Part shown: in pieces, positions 40,757 to 49,414 of the stretch
How positions within the stretch are numbered: position 1 is the first letter of the stretch
Layout: each line of letters begins with the position of its first letter
Source: Haloarcula marismortui ATCC 43049
Lineage (GTDB): Archaea > Halobacteriota > Halobacteria > Halobacteriales > Haloarculaceae
Length of the DNA stretch: 64,000 nt
Direction of reading: 5' to 3'
NCBI RefSeq assembly: GCF_000011085.1
Contig: NC_006396.1
Location: forward strand, 2,728,001 to 2,792,000
Notes under the pieces: generated by a model
Databases searched by the model: none
The model's input: the letters and a program-made list of their open reading frames with translations, nothing else
What the model was told of the DNA's origin: nothing
Made by a program: the position numbers and the translations under genes

Positions 40757-42148
40757 CTATTCGTCGCCGTACTCGCCGAGTTCGCACTCCGCGGCCGGCC
40801 CGGAATCGCACGCGTATCCGACATCGTCTCGGGACGTGATCTCGACGATGTCGATGAAGTTCCCGTCAGACTGTTCGCTCGCTGGCAGCCCCTGAGCAAC
40901 CGGAATGTCCCGCTGGGCCTGGTGGTCGCAGGCACGCATCGTCTCCTGGCCCATGCCGATGTTGCTGTACTCGTAGTCCTCCAGCTGGCGGATGACCTCC
41001 GGCGGGTAGAACGTGCCTGCCCGCTCGGCGGCGGCCGCGTACTGGAGCGTCTGCGAGTAGGCGAGCTGGGCCGGCCCGGACGGGACGCGGTCGTACTCGT
41101 CCTGGAACGCCTGCGTGAACGCGTTCGACGCCTCGTTGTCGATCTGGGAGTCCCAAGCGATCGTCCCGTAAATGCCTTCGATGGACCCACCGGCGGCCTG
41201 TGCCATCGGGCGGTTGTACAGCGGGACGACGAGCTCCATGTCCTCGTCGATACCGGCATCGACGGCCTGCGAGACGGAGTTTGCGCCGTCCAGCCCGTAG
41301 TGGTTCAGGACGAGCACGTCCGCGCCGCTGTTTGCGGCCTCCGAGAGATACGAGGAGAAGTCGCTGGTCCCGAGCGGCGTCGGGACGCTGTCGACTTCTT
41401 CCCAGCCGATTTCTGAGAGGAACTGGTTCATCGAGTCCTGCTGGGTCTGGCCCCAGGAGTAGTCGGCGTACAGTTGGTAGAAGGAGTTGTCTGAGCCGTA
41501 CTCGCTTTCAAGCACCGGTGCGAGCGCCTGGCCGGTCATGTACGCGTTGAACATCTCCCGGAACCCGTACCGGGCGCAGTCTTTCCCAGTCGTGTCGTTC
41601 GAGTGGGTCAGACAGGCCATGAACATGACGTTCTCCGTCTGACAGAGGCCCTGCACGGCGATGGCCACTGCACTTGAAGAGCCGCCTGAGATCATCACCA
41701 CGTCGTCTCGGTTAATCATCCGCGAAGCGGCCTGCCGGGCGGTGTCGGCGTCGGTTGCGGTGTCCCCGTTTACTGAGTCGACCGTGTACCCGAGGACGCC
41801 GTCGCCGCTGAGAGCCTCGAAGCTGTCCACCCAGCCACCCCCGTTATTGAGGTGTTTCTGGGCGAGTTCGTACGCCCGGAGTTCGTCCTGTCCCTCAGAG
41901 GAGTAGGGACCGGACTGTGGAACGTTGAATCCGAACGTGACCGTGTCGCCCTCGACCGGGAAGTTCCCGAGCGACGGGTAGTCGTCGCCGCCGTCGCCAC
42001 CACCATCGCCACCATCGCCGCCGTCGCCACCACCATCGCCACCGTCGCCACCGGAACAACCGGCCAGTCCCGTCAGCCCTGCCACACCTGCGACGCCCGT
42101 ACTCTTCAGCAACTGTCGTCGGTTGACCGAACTGCCATTAGTTGGCAT
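40757..42148 (-). CDS. ABC transporter substrate-binding protein (periplasmic-binding fold type I)
   Basis: A 463-residue Tat-exported lipoprotein. MPTNGSSVNRRQLLKSTGVA contains the twin arginines; AGLTGLAGCSGG contains the lipobox. A Gly/Asp linker of about 25 residues (GGDGGDGGGDGG) follows. The ligand-binding domain has FGFNVPQSGPYSSEGQDELRA and TARQAASRMINRDDVVMISGGSSSA, typical of branched-chain/amide-binding proteins. It is transcribed first in the operon; livHMGF follow. Start at 42148 is nine codons inside an open frame. Confidence 0.9.
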   Translation of the reverse strand: MPTNGSSVNRRQLLKSTGVAGVAGLTGLAGCSGGDGGDGGGDGGDGGDGGGDGGDDYPSLGNFPVEGDTVTFGFNVPQSGPYSSEGQDELRAYELAQKHLNNGGGWVDSFEALSGDGVLGYTVDSVNGDTATDADTARQAASRMINRDDVVMISGGSSSAVAIAVQGLCQTENVMFMACLTHSNDTTGKDCARYGFREMFNAYMTGQALAPVLESEYGSDNSFYQLYADYSWGQTQQDSMNQFLSEIGWEEVDSVPTPLGTSDFSSYLSEAANSGADVLVLNHYGLDGANSVSQAVDAGIDEDMELVVPLYNRPMAQAAGGSIEGIYGTIAWDSQIDNEASNAFTQAFQDEYDRVPSGPAQLAYSQTLQYAAAAERAGTFYPPEVIRQLEDYEYSNIGMGQETMRACDHQAQRDIPVAQGLPASEQSDGNFIDIVEITSRDDVGYACDSGPAAECELGEYGDE

Positions 42149-42279
42149 GTTCCATACGGTGTCTGTATCTATCATAATAGTTTCGGTAGGTTAATCAACG
42201 ATTTCACGTCTGTAGACCGACACATCCCGGATAAATGGCGATCCGTAGCGTTATTCCGATCTGAATGGTTTGTTATAGC

Positions 42280-43122
42280 ATGGCGAGGACTATGGGATGG
42301 CGGCTACTCGTCCTCATCGTCGTCGTTACCGCCGGCTGTGGCGGGTTCGGGTTCAGCGACGGCGACGACCCGGTGACACCTGCTCCGGTGCCGACCAGTT
42401 CTGCGACCACCTACCCGACTGGCGTCGGCCCAACGGGCGTCACCAGCCCATCCCTCCTCGGCTCCGCACACGGGGACCGCCTCAACGGAAGCGGGTACAC
42501 GGTGACGATGAACCGGACCGTCAGATATGCAAACGGGTCATTGCGGTCCCACCTTCGAGTCCACGTCGCGCTGGACGCGAACCGGACACACCTCGCTAAC
42601 ATATCTGTCCGTGGCCACGCGGCCCCGGTGCTCCTTGGTCGACCGCCGGCGACTGCGTCGTTCTGGTCCGATGGCGATAGGTATCTCCGCCGACTCGCGC
42701 GCGACAATCAAACGATCTACAACGAGTACGACCCGCCGGATAGCTACGCCGGAACGTGGCGGTACTGGGTTCATACCGCCGCGCTGAACGGCCGTCCTGC
42801 CGCCGACGTGACCCGGACCGTTGCCCCGTTCCACACTCGGACCCGACAGTCCCAGCAGCCAGATGGGACTGTCTATGTCATCAGGGGCGACCGGCTGCGG
42901 GAAAACACGACATCGACAGCGTGGACGAGCCGGGAGAACGCAACACTTGTCGCCCACGTCACTCAGTCAGGGCTCGTCCGCGACTACCGGACCGAGTACA
43001 CGACGGTCACGGACGGCGGCGACCCGGTCACTGTCACCAGAACTGTTCGGTTTACAGGGGTTGGGAACACGACGGTCGGGCCGCCACCGTGGCGCGACAA
43101 GGCCCAGTCGACTCCCGGCTGA
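42280..43122 (+). CDS. Exported lipoprotein, unknown (haloarchaeal DUF7537-like)
   Basis: A 280-residue protein with a lipoprotein signal, MGWRLLVLIVVVTAGCGGFG, then a Thr/Pro-rich linker and a beta-rich domain (VTMNRTVRYANGSLRSHLRV, TYNEYDPPDS-like segments near 120-150). Several NxS/T sequons are present. Similar haloarchaeal lipoproteins of unknown function are abundant. Start at 42280 (MARTMG) was chosen; the Met four codons on is equally good. Followed by a T-run, then mgtE halves. Confidence 0.72.
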   Translation: MARTMGWRLLVLIVVVTAGCGGFGFSDGDDPVTPAPVPTSSATTYPTGVGPTGVTSPSLLGSAHGDRLNGSGYTVTMNRTVRYANGSLRSHLRVHVALDANRTHLANISVRGHAAPVLLGRPPATASFWSDGDRYLRRLARDNQTIYNEYDPPDSYAGTWRYWVHTAALNGRPAADVTRTVAPFHTRTRQSQQPDGTVYVIRGDRLRENTTSTAWTSRENATLVAHVTQSGLVRDYRTEYTTVTDGGDPVTVTRTVRFTGVGNTTVGPPPWRDKAQSTPG

Positions 43123-43147
43123 GGGGTCGCCAGCGCTATCAGGGGGC

Positions 43148-43154
43148 TTTTTTT
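43148..43154 (+). terminator. T-tract terminator after the lipoprotein gene
   Basis: A run of seven T begins about 26 bases after the stop codon and 23 bases before the next ATG. It could end the upstream transcript. It may also be part of the promoter of the next gene. Confidence 0.45.
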
Positions 43155-43177
43155 CGCTCGCCGTCCTTCGCCCTGCA

Positions 43178-43756
43178 ATGACTGTCCGCGAGGTGGCACT
43201 CGAGGCCTACCGGGAAGCGCTACCGGTGCTGGCGCTCAGTGCGGTCGGCGGCCTCTTCGCGGGCGTTGTCCTTGGCGGCATGGACGCGGAGTTACAGGAC
43301 GTTGCGGGACTGCTCGTACTCGTGCCGGCGCTGCTTGCCACTCGGGGGAACGTCTACGGCTCGCTCGGCGCACGTCTGGGGTCGGCGCTTCATCAGGGGC
43401 TTATCAACCCGAGGTTCTCTTTTGACGACGACCGTATCAACGCCGCCGTCGCGGCGGCACTGGCAAACGGTGTCCTCATCAGCGGCGTCGCCGCGGTGAT
43501 GGCTGTCGCCCTGCTCGCGCTGGTCGGGCGACCGTCGGCCCCCCTCACAACCCTCGTCGCCATTGCGCTCATTGCGGGCTTTGTCTCCGGGCTGTTGTTG
43601 ACTATTGCCGTCGTCTCGGTCGTGTTCGTCGGCTACCGCCGTGGACTTAATCCGGACACACTGGCCGGCCCGGTCGTGACGACGACGGGCGACGTGGTCG
43701 GCATCGCCACGCTGTTGGGCGCGACCCGCCTCGTCCTCGCGCTGGGGGGTGGTTGA
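43178..43756 (+). CDS. Half-size MgtE/SLC41-type divalent cation transporter, first copy
   Basis: A 192-residue membrane protein with about five helices, equal to the transmembrane domain of MgtE without its cytosolic N and CBS domains. The ion-path motif is VLVPALLATRGNVYGSLGARL; the second block GPVVTTTGDVVGIATLL holds the metal-binding aspartate typical of the family. It stops one base before the start of a second half-protein. The two likely form one heteromeric transporter, resembling eukaryotic SLC41 with two homologous halves. Confidence 0.85.
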   Translation: MTVREVALEAYREALPVLALSAVGGLFAGVVLGGMDAELQDVAGLLVLVPALLATRGNVYGSLGARLGSALHQGLINPRFSFDDDRINAAVAAALANGVLISGVAAVMAVALLALVGRPSAPLTTLVAIALIAGFVSGLLLTIAVVSVVFVGYRRGLNPDTLAGPVVTTTGDVVGIATLLGATRLVLALGGG

Positions 43757-44323
43757 ATGGCGGAGTTCGCGTCCCAGTGGTCGGTTTCGGGTATCGTCCG
43801 GACGATGTTTCCCATTCTGGTGGTGCTCACGGCAATCGAACTCGGTAGCGGTCTCGTCCTCGATACCTTCGAGGGAACACTGCTGCAGTATCCGTCGCTA
43901 CTCGTGCTCGTTCCGGTGACAATCGGGATGGCGGGCAACCTCGGCAGCATCCTCGCGGCGCGGTTCTCGACGGCGTTTCACCTCGGCCTCCTGTCGTTTG
44001 CGGTGACTGACGACCGACTGGCCGGCAACGCGATCGCCACTGTTGCCCTCGCGGTGACGCTGTTCCCGCTCGTCGGCGCTGGCGCGTGGCTCCTCCAGGC
44101 CGTCATCGGCGGCACTGCACTCCCGCTCCGGACGGTCGTCCTCGTCGCACTCGTCAGCGGGAGTCTGCTGGCGGTGCTGGCTATCGTCGTCACGACGGTG
44201 ACGACCTACGCCGCCTACCGGTTCGAACTGGACCCAGACGACGTGGTCATTCCCGTCGTCACGAACGTCTGTGATGTGCTGGGCGTGGTGGTGTTGTTCG
44301 GCACTGTCCGTGTGCTCGTGTAA
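43757..44323 (+). CDS. Half-size MgtE/SLC41-type divalent cation transporter, second copy
   Basis: A 188-residue relative of the preceding gene product. The corresponding motifs are LVPVTIGMAGNLGSILAARF and IPVVTNVCDVLGVVVLFG. About five membrane helices. The ATG directly follows the previous gene's TGA, so translation is coupled. Mg2+ is the likely substrate by family, though other divalents cannot be excluded. Confidence 0.85.
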   Translation: MAEFASQWSVSGIVRTMFPILVVLTAIELGSGLVLDTFEGTLLQYPSLLVLVPVTIGMAGNLGSILAARFSTAFHLGLLSFAVTDDRLAGNAIATVALAVTLFPLVGAGAWLLQAVIGGTALPLRTVVLVALVSGSLLAVLAIVVTTVTTYAAYRFELDPDDVVIPVVTNVCDVLGVVVLFGTVRVLV

Positions 44324-44446
44324 GGCGTCAGCGTCGGCGCTTCGGTATCCGCTGTCCAACACAGCCACCGCTGCCCGGCAGCCACCGTCCTGAAATCGAC
44401 CGACGCTATCGATGGGCATTTGCGGGCCAGGGTCGTACGTTTCAGC

Positions 44447-45493
44447 GTGCAGTCGCTCGTCGCCGCAGTGCTCGGCCATCCGGCAGTCGCTGTCCTCGGA
44501 GATGTCGCTGTCCGGGTCCTCCGTATCACGTTTTTCCTCTCCTTTGGCGTGTTCCTCGCCGAACTGGCGGTCGCGTTCGGGCTGGTCGAGAAGATCGCCG
44601 TCGTCTCGCGCTATCTCACGTCGCCGGCGAACCTCCCGGACGAGGTCGGGACCGCTATCCTGACGACGACGGCATCGACGACCGCCGGCTACGGCATGCT
44701 CGCCGACTTCCGGGAGTCCGGCGCGCTGTCCGACCGCGCGACGATAATCGCCGTCATCATCAACACGTTCTTTGGCTTCGCTCAGCACATTATCACGTTT
44801 TACGCGCCGATACTCATCCCGATTCTGGGCTTTCGCGTCGGGGTGCTGTACGTCGCGACGCGGGGACTCATCGCGCTGGCAATTACGCTGACTGGCATCG
44901 CCGCCGGCGCGGTCCTGCTGGACGCATCCAACGTCGGCCGGTCAGGCGCAAATACGGACCCGGCCCCCGACGGCGGGACCGCTGGCGACGCAGCCGACGT
45001 GTTCGATGACCGTCCAGAGACCCGCCGAGCGGCCGTCAGGGCCGCGTTCGACGCGACCACGGACAAAGTTCGGGACATCCTGCCGCGACTAGCGGCTATC
45101 TACGCCGTCGTCTCGCTACTGCTCGCCTACAGCGATGAACTGCTGACACTCATCGGTAGTAACGGGGCGTCTGTGACGACTGCCGCTGACGGGTTCGCCG
45201 GGCTCCTTGGCTTGCCCGGCGCGGCCATCCCTGTTATCGCCGCCTACGCGCTCGATACGACCTCGGGGGCGACGGTCATCGCACCGCTCATCCGGAACGG
45301 GACCTTCTCCGCCCGGACCGCCGTGGCGACGATGCTCGTCGGCGGCATCATCTCGTTTGCCGTCTCGACGTTCAAGCGCTCGATCCCGTTCCAGTACGGC
45401 ATCTGGGGTCGGGAGTTCGGCTCGAAAGTTATCGTCGTCAACACGGGGCTGAAAATAGTCTGGATCGCGCTGGCGCTTGTCGTCTTACTGTAG
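44447..45493 (+). CDS. Nucleoside-recognition (Gate) domain membrane protein
   Basis: A 348-residue membrane protein with about nine helices in two related halves. Residues after the first helix (SRYLTSPANLPDEVGTAILT and TASTTAGYGMLADFRESG) and the second-half SGATVIAPLIRNGTFSARTA resemble nucleoside-recognition/gate domain proteins. An Asp-rich loop near 170-190 separates the halves. The start is uncertain: GTG at 44447 was chosen, and TTG at 44420 is the alternative. Function is unknown, perhaps ion or nucleoside related. Confidence 0.75.
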   Translation: MQSLVAAVLGHPAVAVLGDVAVRVLRITFFLSFGVFLAELAVAFGLVEKIAVVSRYLTSPANLPDEVGTAILTTTASTTAGYGMLADFRESGALSDRATIIAVIINTFFGFAQHIITFYAPILIPILGFRVGVLYVATRGLIALAITLTGIAAGAVLLDASNVGRSGANTDPAPDGGTAGDAADVFDDRPETRRAAVRAAFDATTDKVRDILPRLAAIYAVVSLLLAYSDELLTLIGSNGASVTTAADGFAGLLGLPGAAIPVIAAYALDTTSGATVIAPLIRNGTFSARTAVATMLVGGIISFAVSTFKRSIPFQYGIWGREFGSKVIVVNTGLKIVWIALALVVLL

Positions 45494-45511
45494 TGCGGAG
45501 CCGTGGCCCCG

Positions 45512-46246
45512 TCAGTCAAACGTGTAGGCCATCATCACTTCGTCGACCTGTTCGCCGTCGACGGTGTAGTGGTTCCGCCGGATTCCCTCGGTGTGCCAGC
45601 CGTGGTCTTCGAGGAACACCATCGCGTTCTCCGTGATCGCTGGCACGCTGTTGTACAGCTTCCGGTAGCCGTTGGCTTTCGCCCAGTCAAGCCCGCGTTG
45701 CATGAGCTGGCTGCCGATGCCCTGGCCACGCTGTTCCTCCCTGACACCGACGGTGAGCTGGGCCGTCTCGCGAAGCTTGTCCAGCTGCGGGATGTCGAGG
45801 TGACACCAGCCGATGACCGCCTCGTCAACTGTCGCGACGAAGAACACTCTCGATTCGACTGTGTTGTGCCGTGTGACGGCATCCTCGTACAGCAACTGTT
45901 CGGCGACGCTCTCGGCGACAACGTACGTCCCGTCGCTTGAGACGTTCCGAATGGTCTGGACGAGCCCTTCGAAATCGTCGTTGTGGGCCGGTCGAATCGT
46001 GTACGTCAGCCCGTTCGTGGTGTGTTCCTCGACTGAGCCGACATCGAGCGCCAGCGTCAGTGTCCCACCGTCGTCCTCGATGTACCCCTTCGACAGAAGG
46101 TGCGTCAGGGCCTTCTCGAACGCTTCGGGAGAGAGGTCTACCATCTCACGGACTCTATGCCGTGCCGCCGTCCCGTGTCGTTCGACGTACTGGTACACCT
46201 CCATCGCCGCGCTCGTTTCGAATGTCGGCCGTTCGACAGCGTCCAT
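45512..46246 (-). CDS. GNAT N-acetyltransferase with N-terminal winged-helix domain
   Basis: A 244-residue two-domain protein. Residues 10-65 look like a winged helix (AMEVYQYVERHGTAARHRVREM, AFEKALTHLLSKGYIEDDGG). Residues about 80-244 are a GNAT domain, with acetyl-CoA motif A VGVREEQRGQGIGSQLMQRG and AITENAMVFLEDHGW. It could be a sensor that acetylates a small molecule or protein and binds DNA. Neither is known. It is convergent with the Gate-domain gene. Confidence 0.85.
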   Translation of the reverse strand: MDAVERPTFETSAAMEVYQYVERHGTAARHRVREMVDLSPEAFEKALTHLLSKGYIEDDGGTLTLALDVGSVEEHTTNGLTYTIRPAHNDDFEGLVQTIRNVSSDGTYVVAESVAEQLLYEDAVTRHNTVESRVFFVATVDEAVIGWCHLDIPQLDKLRETAQLTVGVREEQRGQGIGSQLMQRGLDWAKANGYRKLYNSVPAITENAMVFLEDHGWHTEGIRRNHYTVDGEQVDEVMMAYTFD

Positions 46247-46369
46247 ACCGGGTGTATCTACTAGCAGATTATTAACAATTGTTATTTGGTAACACGAAAC
46301 AGGAAACGTGGTGGGAGTTCTCCCGGACTGGTCATAGTCGAATGTGATGGGTTGTGCCTGACTATCGGC

Positions 46370-47263
46370 TCAGGCCGTGTCCGGAATCGGGTCAGAGATG
46401 ACAACGGCGTCGCCCTCGATAACGCAGTTCCCCTCTGAATCATCGACGGCTGTGGCCAGGCGGAACCGGTTGTCCTGAATGCGTTCGACGACCTCACAGC
46501 GGGCCGTGACCTCTTCGTCGATGTCGACGGGTCCCTGATAGCTCAGTTCTTGCGAGAGGTAAATCGTCAGTCCAGGGAGCCGCGCCAGAGCCGCGCTGAT
46601 GATGCCGGACACGAGCGTTCCGTGGACAATCCGGCGGCCGAACCGCGTTCCGTCCGCGAACGTCGCGTCAAGGTGGAGTCTGTTCGTGTCGCCACTCGCT
46701 TCGGCGAAGGCCTCCACGTCAGCCTTGGATATCGTCTTGCTGAACTCGACGTGGTCACCCACGTCGATACCGTCGGCAGTCCCGTAGCTCTCGAACGTCC
46801 AGTCCTCGTTCTCGTACAGCGTGTCCGGCCGGGTGAACCGCTTTTGCTGGGACTGGTCGTTGGACATTCTCACCGCCCGAGAGAGGTGCGGGATGTAGTC
46901 CGAGAGGTCGGTCGTCGTGACGATGCCGACGAGTGACCCGTCCTCGACGACGGGCAGCTTCTTGATATTGTTCGTCTGGAGTCGGTCGACGGCCGCTTGC
47001 ATGTCCGCGTCGGGGGCGACCGTCACCAGTGTCTCGGCCATCACGTCGCCGACTGACAGCGCTCTGGTATCCCCTTCGGCTGCGGTGACGGCGACGATAT
47101 CGCTCTCCGTAATGATACCGACGCAGCTGCCGTCGTCCTCGACAACGAGCGAGCCGATGTCCTCGTCGCGGAGGCGCTGGGCCGCCTCAATGACCGGAGC
47201 GCTGGGACTGATGGTTTTGACAGGTGTCCGCATGATTTCCCTGACTGGCAGCGGGACGAGCAT
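46370..47263 (-). CDS. CBS-pair protein fused to a MaoC hot-dog dehydratase domain
   Basis: A 297-residue fusion. Residues 7-125 are two CBS motifs (PVREIMRTPVKTISPSAPVI, SLVVEDDGSCVGIITESDI; then VGDVMAETLVTVAPDADMQA, LPVVEDGSLVGIVTTTDL), which usually bind AMP, ATP or SAM. Residues 165-290 are a MaoC-like (R)-enoyl-CoA hydratase with active-site D192/H197 in AEASGDTNRLHLDATFA. An internal Met133 begins the MaoC part, so a separately translated hydratase is possible, but one frame runs through without a stop. Confidence 0.85.
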   Translation of the reverse strand: MLVPLPVREIMRTPVKTISPSAPVIEAAQRLRDEDIGSLVVEDDGSCVGIITESDIVAVTAAEGDTRALSVGDVMAETLVTVAPDADMQAAVDRLQTNNIKKLPVVEDGSLVGIVTTTDLSDYIPHLSRAVRMSNDQSQQKRFTRPDTLYENEDWTFESYGTADGIDVGDHVEFSKTISKADVEAFAEASGDTNRLHLDATFADGTRFGRRIVHGTLVSGIISAALARLPGLTIYLSQELSYQGPVDIDEEVTARCEVVERIQDNRFRLATAVDDSEGNCVIEGDAVVISDPIPDTA

Positions 47264-47350
47264 TGTACCGAGACCCAGACATGGCAGACGTATAACAGTC
47301 CGCCCGGCGACACCGCCACGCTTGTGTCGCCGGCCGCTAACATCTGTGTG

Positions 47351-48307
47351 ATGCGATGGGGCGTGTTCGGCGTTGTCGTTGTCCTCGTGGTCGCTACTGG
47401 CTGTAGCGGGTTCGCCGGCTCGCCGTCGCAGTCGGCAGGGACCGCCGTCGACAGTCAGCCGGCAGTCAACGTTCCGGAGTCTACCGTCACCGTGACGGTC
47501 ACGGCTGTCGTCGACGGTGACACGATACAGGTCGCCTACGAGAACGGGACCAGTGACACGGTCCGGCTCGTCGGTGTCGATACGCCCGAAGTCCACACGG
47601 AAAACGACCCCGCGGAGTTCGAAGGTGTCCCCGAAACTGACGACGGGGCATCCTGCCTCCGCGGGACCGGCACGAACGCGTCGTCGCTCGCTAAACAGCG
47701 GCTCCTTGGCGAGACGGTCGGGCTCGCGTTCGACCCGAACCTGAACCGGCGCGGCTACTACGACCGACTGCTGGCCTACGTTGTCAACGACGAGACGCTG
47801 TTCAACTACCGGCTTGTCGAGACCGGTCACGCGCGTGTGTACGACAGCGAATTCGAACGAGCCGAACTATTCTACGCCGCCGAGGATGCCGCCCGTTCTG
47901 ACCGGCGCGGGCTCTGGCGCTGTACGGACCCGGGCGAAGTGATTCGAACGGCTATCGCCGATGGCGGGACTGAGAGCGCCAGCGGCGTCGAAATTGCGGA
48001 AATCCACGCCGATGCGGCAGGCAACGACAACGAGAACCTGAACGACGAGTACGTCACGCTCACGAACACCGGCGATGCGACCCTCGACCTCTCCGGGTGG
48101 ACGGTCAGCGACGCTGTGGGCCACCAGTATATGTTCACAAACCTGACCCTCGACTCGAACGGCTTGGTAACTCTCTACACCGGCAGCGGCACCGACACTG
48201 AGACAGAGCGGTACTGGGGCCGGAACGGGGCGGTCTGGAACAACGACGACGACACCGTCATTGTCAAGAACGCCAGCGGCGCGACGGTCTTTCGACAGTC
48301 GTACTGA
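47351..48307 (+). CDS. Secreted lipoprotein nuclease with lamin-tail domain
   Basis: A 318-residue exported protein. The signal MRWGVFGVVVVLVVATGC ends in lipobox C18. A staphylococcal-nuclease-like domain (about 48-205) shows VVDGDTIQVAY, RLVGVDTPEVHTENDP (Asp/Glu active site) and the later GYYDRLLAYV. From about 220 a lamin-tail/LTD domain follows (IAEIHADAAGNDNENLNDEY, LDLSGWTVSDAVGHQYMF). The nuclease core seems complete. It probably degrades DNA or RNA outside the cell as a nutrient source. The role of LTD may be binding. Confidence 0.9.
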   Translation: MRWGVFGVVVVLVVATGCSGFAGSPSQSAGTAVDSQPAVNVPESTVTVTVTAVVDGDTIQVAYENGTSDTVRLVGVDTPEVHTENDPAEFEGVPETDDGASCLRGTGTNASSLAKQRLLGETVGLAFDPNLNRRGYYDRLLAYVVNDETLFNYRLVETGHARVYDSEFERAELFYAAEDAARSDRRGLWRCTDPGEVIRTAIADGGTESASGVEIAEIHADAAGNDNENLNDEYVTLTNTGDATLDLSGWTVSDAVGHQYMFTNLTLDSNGLVTLYTGSGTDTETERYWGRNGAVWNNDDDTVIVKNASGATVFRQSY

Positions 48308-48329
48308 CGCTGTCACGCCGCCACGGCAG

Positions 48330-48336
48330 TATAAAT
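48330..48336 (+). promoter_or_regulatory. TATA box of the molybdopterin membrane oxidoreductase gene
   Basis: TATAAAT lies 23-29 bases before the ATG at 48359, the clearest TATA box in this part of the window and consistent with a leaderless mRNA. Confidence 0.55.
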
Positions 48337-48358
48337 CAATCCAGTGCTAACAGTACCC

Positions 48359-49414
48359 ATGACCATCCGCCGGCTGACGCCGACGCCACGGGCGGTCGAC
48401 TGGGGACTGTTCGGGGCAGTGGCAACGCTGCTTGCCACTGGTGTCGCCACCATCTTCGCAGGCATCCCCAGCAGCGCGTGGATAATCGACCTCCACGCAC
48501 TCTCTGGCGTGGTCCTGACGCTTCTGTTGCCGGTGAAGCTTCGTCGTGTCTTCCACCGTGTCGCTCCGTCGCGGCTGACCGGTACTCGTGTCCTCTCGGT
48601 CGGTCTGGCCGCCGTCACACTGGGCGCGCTCGGCACCGGCGTCTGGTGGATATTCGGCGGCACGCTCGACCTCGGCCCGTGGGGCTTGTTTCACCTCCAC
48701 GTCGCGCTCGGCCTGCTGGTCCCGCCACTGCTACTGGTGCATCTCCGCGCGCGGTTCTACTCGCCGGCACAGGCCACCTGTGGCGGCCGCCGGGACGTTC
48801 TCCGGTACGCTGGCTTGGTGACCGCGGGGGCACTCCTCTGGCGAGTTCAGGGGCCGGTCAACGACGCACTTGACACGGCCGGCGCTGACCGCCGGTACAC
48901 CGGGTCACGGGAGGAGGGGACCGACGACGGCAACCGATTCCCTGTCACTAGCTGGGTCGCCGACGACCCGGACCCGGTCGACGCGGCCGATTGGTCGCTG
49001 TCGGTCGCCGGCCGGGTCGCCCACGAGGCAAGCTACGTCGCTGGCGACCTCTCGCCGGACGCGACCGAATCGGCGGTGCTTGACTGCACGAGCGGCTGGT
49101 ACTCTGGCCACGAGTGGCAGGGCGTTCGCGTCGGCGACCTGCTCGACGCCGCCGACCCCGACGACGCGGCGGCGTGGGTCCAGTTCCGCTCTATTACTGG
49201 CTATCGCTGGAGCCTCCCGCTGTCGGAGGCCCGCGATGCTGTGCTGGCCACCCACGTCGACGGCGAGCGCCTGGCCCACGGGCACGGCTACCCGCTCCGA
49301 CTCGTCGCGCCCGGCCGTCGAGGGTTCCAGTGGGTGAAGTGGGTCGAGTCAGTGCGGGTCAGCAAGCGCCGCGAACTCGGGGAGTGGCTTGCGATATTTG
49401 TGAGCGGGCTCTGA
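48359..49414 (+). CDS. Membrane cytochrome b561-like domain fused to molybdopterin oxidoreductase domain
   Basis: A 351-residue fusion. The first 160 residues have about four helices with candidate haem histidines (IIDLHALSGVV, FHLHVALGLLVPPLLLVHLR). The C-terminal half (about 195-345) is a sulfite-oxidase-type molybdopterin domain, with the Mo-ligand cysteine C243 in AVLDCTSGWYSGHEWQGV and RGFQWVKWVESVRVS. It would pass electrons between quinone and a Mo-dependent substrate. The substrate is unknown. The start at 48359 is fixed by the TATA box. Confidence 0.85.
   Translation: MTIRRLTPTPRAVDWGLFGAVATLLATGVATIFAGIPSSAWIIDLHALSGVVLTLLLPVKLRRVFHRVAPSRLTGTRVLSVGLAAVTLGALGTGVWWIFGGTLDLGPWGLFHLHVALGLLVPPLLLVHLRARFYSPAQATCGGRRDVLRYAGLVTAGALLWRVQGPVNDALDTAGADRRYTGSREEGTDDGNRFPVTSWVADDPDPVDAADWSLSVAGRVAHEASYVAGDLSPDATESAVLDCTSGWYSGHEWQGVRVGDLLDAADPDDAAAWVQFRSITGYRWSLPLSEARDAVLATHVDGERLAHGHGYPLRLVAPGRRGFQWVKWVESVRVSKRRELGEWLAIFVSGL

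Noticed and set aside
40724-41416. Plus-strand frame over the ABC binding-protein gene
   Set aside because: Antisense to a complete binding protein; Val/Leu/Arg-rich translation is typical of shadow frames here.
41982-42054. Short tandem repeats of cca-tcg-ccg type, considered as a possible CRISPR or satellite
   Set aside because: They encode the Gly/Asp linker of the exported binding protein; unit length and spacing do not fit CRISPR.
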